From assembly GCA_037179515.1 (NCBI GenBank), contig JAXCGZ010011666.1, positions 2,501 through 20,000 on the forward strand: a stretch of 17,500 nucleotides of DNA, written 5' to 3'. Under the pieces are notes generated by a model. The model searched no databases. It saw nothing but the letters and a program-made list of their open reading frames with translations, and was not told the DNA's origin. The DNA is from Halocaridina rubra (lineage: Eukaryota; Arthropoda; Malacostraca; Decapoda; Atyidae). Position numbers and translations under genes: made by a program. Shown in pieces: positions 14,473 through 17,500 of the stretch (the stretch's first letter is position 1; each line of letters opens with the position of its first letter).

Positions 14473-15612
14473 TCATTTTAGCTCTTTTTGTATTAGATTT
14501 CTGATTTGCATTGCCTCTTTGATGTCAATAGTTAGCCAGGGGGCTGAGGGGTGGGTTATTTCTCTTGTTACAATGGGTGCACAACTATCTAGGCATTCAT
14601 GGAAGACTTTTGTTAAAATTTCAACCTGCAAATCGACGTTTTCAATACTTATTACACCATAAATTGCATTTCTGTTGTTGATTAATGCTTCACAAAAGAT
14701 ATCTGGGGAGTAATTTTTTAGGCACCGGAATGTCTTAAAGAAAGGCTTCCTTTTGGGCTTGTTTATGTTCAGCATAGTAATGTTGAGCTCGTGATCTGCA
14801 AATGGGCATGGAACTACGTCCCAATAGGGTATACTTTCCACTTTATTTGTTATTATCTGATCTATCAGAGTCCTAGATTTAGGTGCTATACAGGTCGGTT
14901 TTGTCACTATTTGTGTTAACTTCACAGTGTTGATCACCCTTTTCATTTTGCTTTCTGCTGAGAGGAAGTCGTCATTAAAGTCACCAAGTATGTATACGGG
15001 TTTATGGGGCATACAAATAGTTCTGAAGGTATCTTGCAGATGACTGAATGAACTGGAAGGTGCTTTTGGGTGATGGTAAACACACCCTATAATGAAAGAT
15101 AAAAGTTTCTGATACTATACAGTGATCCATATATCTTCGAGTTCTTCAGTTTTTTCTTTACCTGTGGTTATTTCTGATTCACTGAAATAATTTCTAACAT
15201 AAATACAGACCCCACCCCCTCGGCCATGGTCATTACGAAATATTTCAAACTCTGGGATATTCACATATTTATTTCCAGTTGTAGGAAGCAGCCAAGTTTC
15301 ACTTACATAGAGGATATCTATACTGTGGTTTTTTGTTAGCATTATTATTTCCTCAAAATGAGTAAGAAGGGACTGAGCGTTCACATGCACCAATGTTGCA
15401 TTCTTACCATGCTTCATCAGGGAGGTATCCGTAGTCATATTTGTAGTTTGTTCTCGAAATGGCTGGATAATTGTGCCTGTAGGCCATTGATTCAATTTGT
15501 AAGGCACGTATTCAAATCCTTTTGATATCGTTATTGCGAAGGAGACCCAATTAGGTTTGCGAGAAAGCTCCTTAATCAGGACTTCTTCAGAAGGAATGCC
15601 TTGATTTGTCAA
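14473..15612 (-). pseudogene. LINE ORF1-like domain joined in frame to EEP endonuclease
   Basis: One frame runs from about 15612 to 14473 with a single TAG at 15115-15117. Its first ~75 residues (NQGIPSEEVLIKELS through FEYVPYKLNQWPTG to PFRE) resemble the RRM-like C-terminal domain of LINE ORF1 proteins. It then passes without a break into an endonuclease: LVHVNAQSLLTHFEEI, ILYVSETWL, HGRGGGVCIYVRNYF, CVYHHPKAP, VYILGDFNDDF and FADHELN. The N, E, GDFN and DH catalytic positions are present. A downstream helix-rich linker leads to the RT. The element lies just downstream of a lectin-like gene on the same strand. Confidence 0.85.
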
Positions 15613-15960
15613 TATATTACGTATCTCTCTCTCAGAGGGGTTGCCAGGAATGCGAATATATATTTGAGCTGTAACCCTTGCACTTGAATTATTGGGTAAC
15701 TGAGGCTGTTGGGGAAGAGGACTTCAATGGCCTGTTTAGATTAGAGACTGCTCCTAATTTGTCTCTTGTGTTTTCTTCTCTGTTTTGCAACCTATTGCTG
15801 CGTTGGTTATTTGTGCTGGGTTGATTGTCCTGGTTAGTGATAGTTGCTGTGTTGTTAGGATTAGTGGAGAAGGACTCTATATAAGAAAACAATAACAAAA
15901 TCAATATGAGAGCAAAAATCTATGGAAAAAAAAATACCGCTGCATCTTACGTATACGAAC
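15613..15960 (-). pseudogene. LINE ORF1-like N-terminal region, N/Q-rich, frame-broken
   Basis: The minus strand first shows a basic segment (ENPRRKRSKIDKKLLVRI, about 16005-15951). It then shows an Asn/Gln/Ser-rich low-complexity stretch (15876-15690) and, after a shift near 15700, LPNNSSARVTAQIYIRIPG leading into the ORF1-like domain at 15612. A GTAAG...TATATAG pair at 15950 and 15877 would remove 74 bases and join the first two parts in frame. It may equally be part of a host transcript rather than LINE ORF1. Confidence 0.5.
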
Positions 15961-16037
15961 AAGAAGCTTTTTATCTATTTTTGACCTTTTCCTCCTTGGA
16001 TTTTCTTCTTCCTCTCTAGCAGACAAAGAACTGTTCT

Positions 16038-16261
16038 TTACCAGTCCAGCCCTTGAGGGTTGGCTTGACACATTATGAAACACTTCAAAATTGGGCTGAT
16101 ATCTCGGATATTTGAATTATATATAGTATAACGGGTTCCGAGTATGCCAAGCGCATTAGTTACTCCGATACTAGCGAGCTCGGTCTCGTCCACGTATGTG
16201 CCGTCACCCCATAATCCTCTGATGCCGTCTTTTACCATGTTCAAACAGGTATGGTACCTGG
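16038..16261 (-). CDS. C-type-lectin-like protein, terminal exon (predicted)
   Basis: The exon starts after a good acceptor (minus-strand ttcttattttacag, AG at 16262-16263) and ends at a TAA at 16038-16040. Its 74 codons, including the stop, join the exon at 16852-17010 in frame (AAA A + CC AGG). Visible features are RYHTCLNM, LWGDGTYVDE and a closing CFIMCQANPQ. These fit the W-x-DGT-x-VD and final C-x-IC-x of the C-terminal half of a C-type lectin-like domain. A sugar-binding EPN or QPD triplet is not seen (IGVTNALG lies at that place), so carbohydrate binding is doubtful. The stop sits next to the LINE 5' end. The similarity is weak, so the family call is tentative. Confidence 0.5.
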
Positions 16262-16369
16262 CTGTAAAATAAGAAATGATTATAATGAGTAGGATGATAA
16301 TAATAATAATTATTATTATTATAGTGAGTCGTATAACAGTGTAATGGGCCATTAGTCTCATTAGTAGTA

Positions 16370-16440
<71 letters not shown>

Positions 16441-16851
16441 TATCCTTATTTTATGTCACTATTAATACCCATTATGAGTGGACACGACTAAAGTGTGGCT
16501 GGGGAATTAAGGCAGGATGCCCTTCATATTGCTCCACAATTGGCTCGATCGTGGGTATGTTAACTGTCGAGTTGAGTATGCTAGCAAGTCCCACACAGTA
16601 GTCCCCTCACATTTCCAGATAATCATTTAAAATATTAGAATATATACTTACATGTCACAGTAAGTTTCTTTTCTAACAATAATAAAAAAAAATACTGACG
16701 ACATGGTTCCTCAGTCTTTGGAACTCATAACAAACTAGCAAAAAAAAAAAAAAACAAGAAAAAAAAATACACTGAATAGATGAATATAGATGAATAAATA
16801 AATGTGTATGAACTTTTTAAGTTTTACAGCAAGCAGCAAATTCACACTCAC
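16262..16851 (-). other. predicted intron with TAA microsatellite and A-rich tracts
   Basis: 590 bases bounded by GTGAGT (donor, 16851-16846) and TTTTACAG (acceptor, 16264-16262) on the minus strand. It holds (TAA)n at 16371-16441, a smaller TAA/TTA inverted run at 16289-16321 and an A-rich run at 16740-16768. No gene is seen inside it. Confidence 0.5.
16371..16441. repeat. (TAA)n microsatellite
   Basis: About 23 TAA repeats preceded by three TAG units. It lies inside the predicted intron. Confidence 0.97.
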
Positions 16852-17010
16852 TTTTGAAGAAATCATATTGCAGCAGGGTCTTCAAAATAACCAAACGGTG
16901 TCCAGGGATCTTAGCGCAGGTAATTTTAGCTTCATCTACTATCTCTTTGTTAGGTAGCTGCACATAAAAGAGGTTGTCCTGAAGGGAAAAATAGGTCCCA
17001 GGAACGGATT
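16852..17010 (-). CDS. C-type-lectin-like protein, internal exon (predicted)
   Basis: This exon is 159 bases between a strong acceptor (pyrimidine-rich ttttattcttatcacag, AG at 17011-17012) and a consensus donor (AAAA/GTGAGT). It encodes SVPGTYFSLQDNLFYVQ, NKEIVDEAKITCAKIPGHR and LVILKTLLQYDFFK. This resembles the first half of a C-type lectin-like domain: a hydrophobic start, a helix with A-x3-C, then L-V-I before helix 2. The usual first Cys is not seen. The upstream exon must end in phase 1, and I could not identify it. Splice sites and frame agree well; the fold assignment is less sure. Confidence 0.5.
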
Positions 17011-17347
17011 CTGTGATAAGAATAAAACAAAACAAAAAACCGCCATTGGCAATCAATTTTTACTCCTTTCATCAGGGTTGATAGCAACGTTGCTGCCTTT
17101 TTTACAGAACACATGACTTTATTTCCGGAATAAAGCAGTATTGCCAGGGCGTAGAACTTCAATCCACTCTGTTCGTGACTGTGGAGATACGCGCTGCCGA
17201 AACACGCACTGAGAAGACAAAAAAATTAAAGCGCATTTGCCGGATATCGTTGGATTTCCACACTAGCAGACGAAATTCTACAAATTGGCATCACTGGTTA
17301 ACCTTGTCATTCATAGGTTCAAACATATATCTTGATACATAGTTCTG
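17011..17347. other. upstream region of the lectin-like gene; possible 5' exon not resolved
   Basis: On the minus strand an acceptor-like tttttttgtcttctcag lies at about 17226-17210. It is followed by an open frame to about 17062 that includes a hydrophobic segment (FYALAILLY). No donor in that frame gives the phase needed for the exon at 17010, and no ATG precedes the hydrophobic segment, so I do not call an exon. Confidence 0.35.
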
Positions 17348-17499
17348 TAGGAAATGACTTTATGCCTACATCAACACCAAATATTCTCGGATATTCGTAA
17401 CACATCTCTCATTATCTCTGTACATATGACAAGTCACAGCACTCCCCATCTAGTTCTCTTTACTTACTATTTTCTTCATGCCCAGGCCCGATGAGGGCA
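17348..17499. repeat. dispersed repeat, copy 2 (partner at 8440-8592)
   Basis: Same ordered words and orientation as 8440-8592, ending in gatgagggca at the window edge. It probably continues beyond the window. Confidence 0.65.
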
Positions 17500-17500
17500 G

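Larger units (their letters stand above)
12616..15960 (-). mobile_element. CR1/L2-group LINE, near full length, decayed
   Basis: About 3.3 kb carrying an ORF1-like domain, EEP endonuclease and reverse transcriptase in standard order on the minus strand. A small number of stops and frameshifts break it. The 5' and 3' ends are approximate: I saw no clear target duplication, and the tail may lie in 12181-12603. Confidence 0.8.

Noticed and set aside
16483..16620. Segment with ggcaggatgcccttc, resembling a word seen in interspersed repeats of other invertebrates
   Set aside because: One short word is not enough to name a family, and no second copy is present in the window.
17062..17210. Hydrophobic frame as the signal-peptide exon of the lectin-like gene
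   Set aside because: It has no ATG before the hydrophobic segment, and its donors give the wrong phase for the exon at 17010.

Overview
This is repeat-dominated eukaryotic DNA, AT-rich, with long (AG)n and (TA)n microsatellites, a tRNA-derived satellite and decayed CR1/jockey-like and Ty3/Gypsy-like retroelements. The mix suggests an arthropod, most likely a decapod crustacean. That assignment is an inference from repeat style, not from a species marker. I see no bacterial operon, CRISPR array or intact long ORF. The open frames inside the microsatellites are low-complexity artefacts.

Layout. 1-1047: AT-rich sequence with two (AG)n tracts and one (TA)n tract. 1048-1720: three diverged copies of a ~275 bp tRNA-headed repeat, tRNA strand = plus. 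1721-2330: a ~400 bp spacer between two (TA)n tracts. 2331-5890: thirteen head-to-tail copies of the same repeat in the opposite orientation, almost identical to each other, plus a partial copy that runs into a compound (TA)n-(AG)n tract ending at 6331. 6356-8092: minus-strand remains of a CR1/jockey-type LINE with a ~200 bp hAT-type MITE beside them. 8093-8807: no recognised gene, but part of it is a dispersed repeat seen again at the right edge of the window.

8808-12069: a complete but internally deleted, minus-strand Ty3/Gypsy-type LTR retrotransposon. It has 163 bp LTRs, gag with zinc knuckle, protease, truncated reverse transcriptase and integrase. 12616-15960: a second, better preserved minus-strand LINE with an ORF1-like domain, endonuclease and reverse transcriptase, broken by a few frameshifts and stops. 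16038-17010: two minus-strand exons that splice in frame and look like a divergent C-type-lectin-like domain. This is the only plausible host gene here, and its 5' part was not found.

The most interesting structure is the tandem tRNA-derived satellite. Each unit keeps Pol III A- and B-box-like sequences, a conserved hairpin body and a TTTT run just before the next unit. Each monomer could therefore be a self-contained Pol III unit. The array is almost free of substitutions, and its unit length varies only in one T run.
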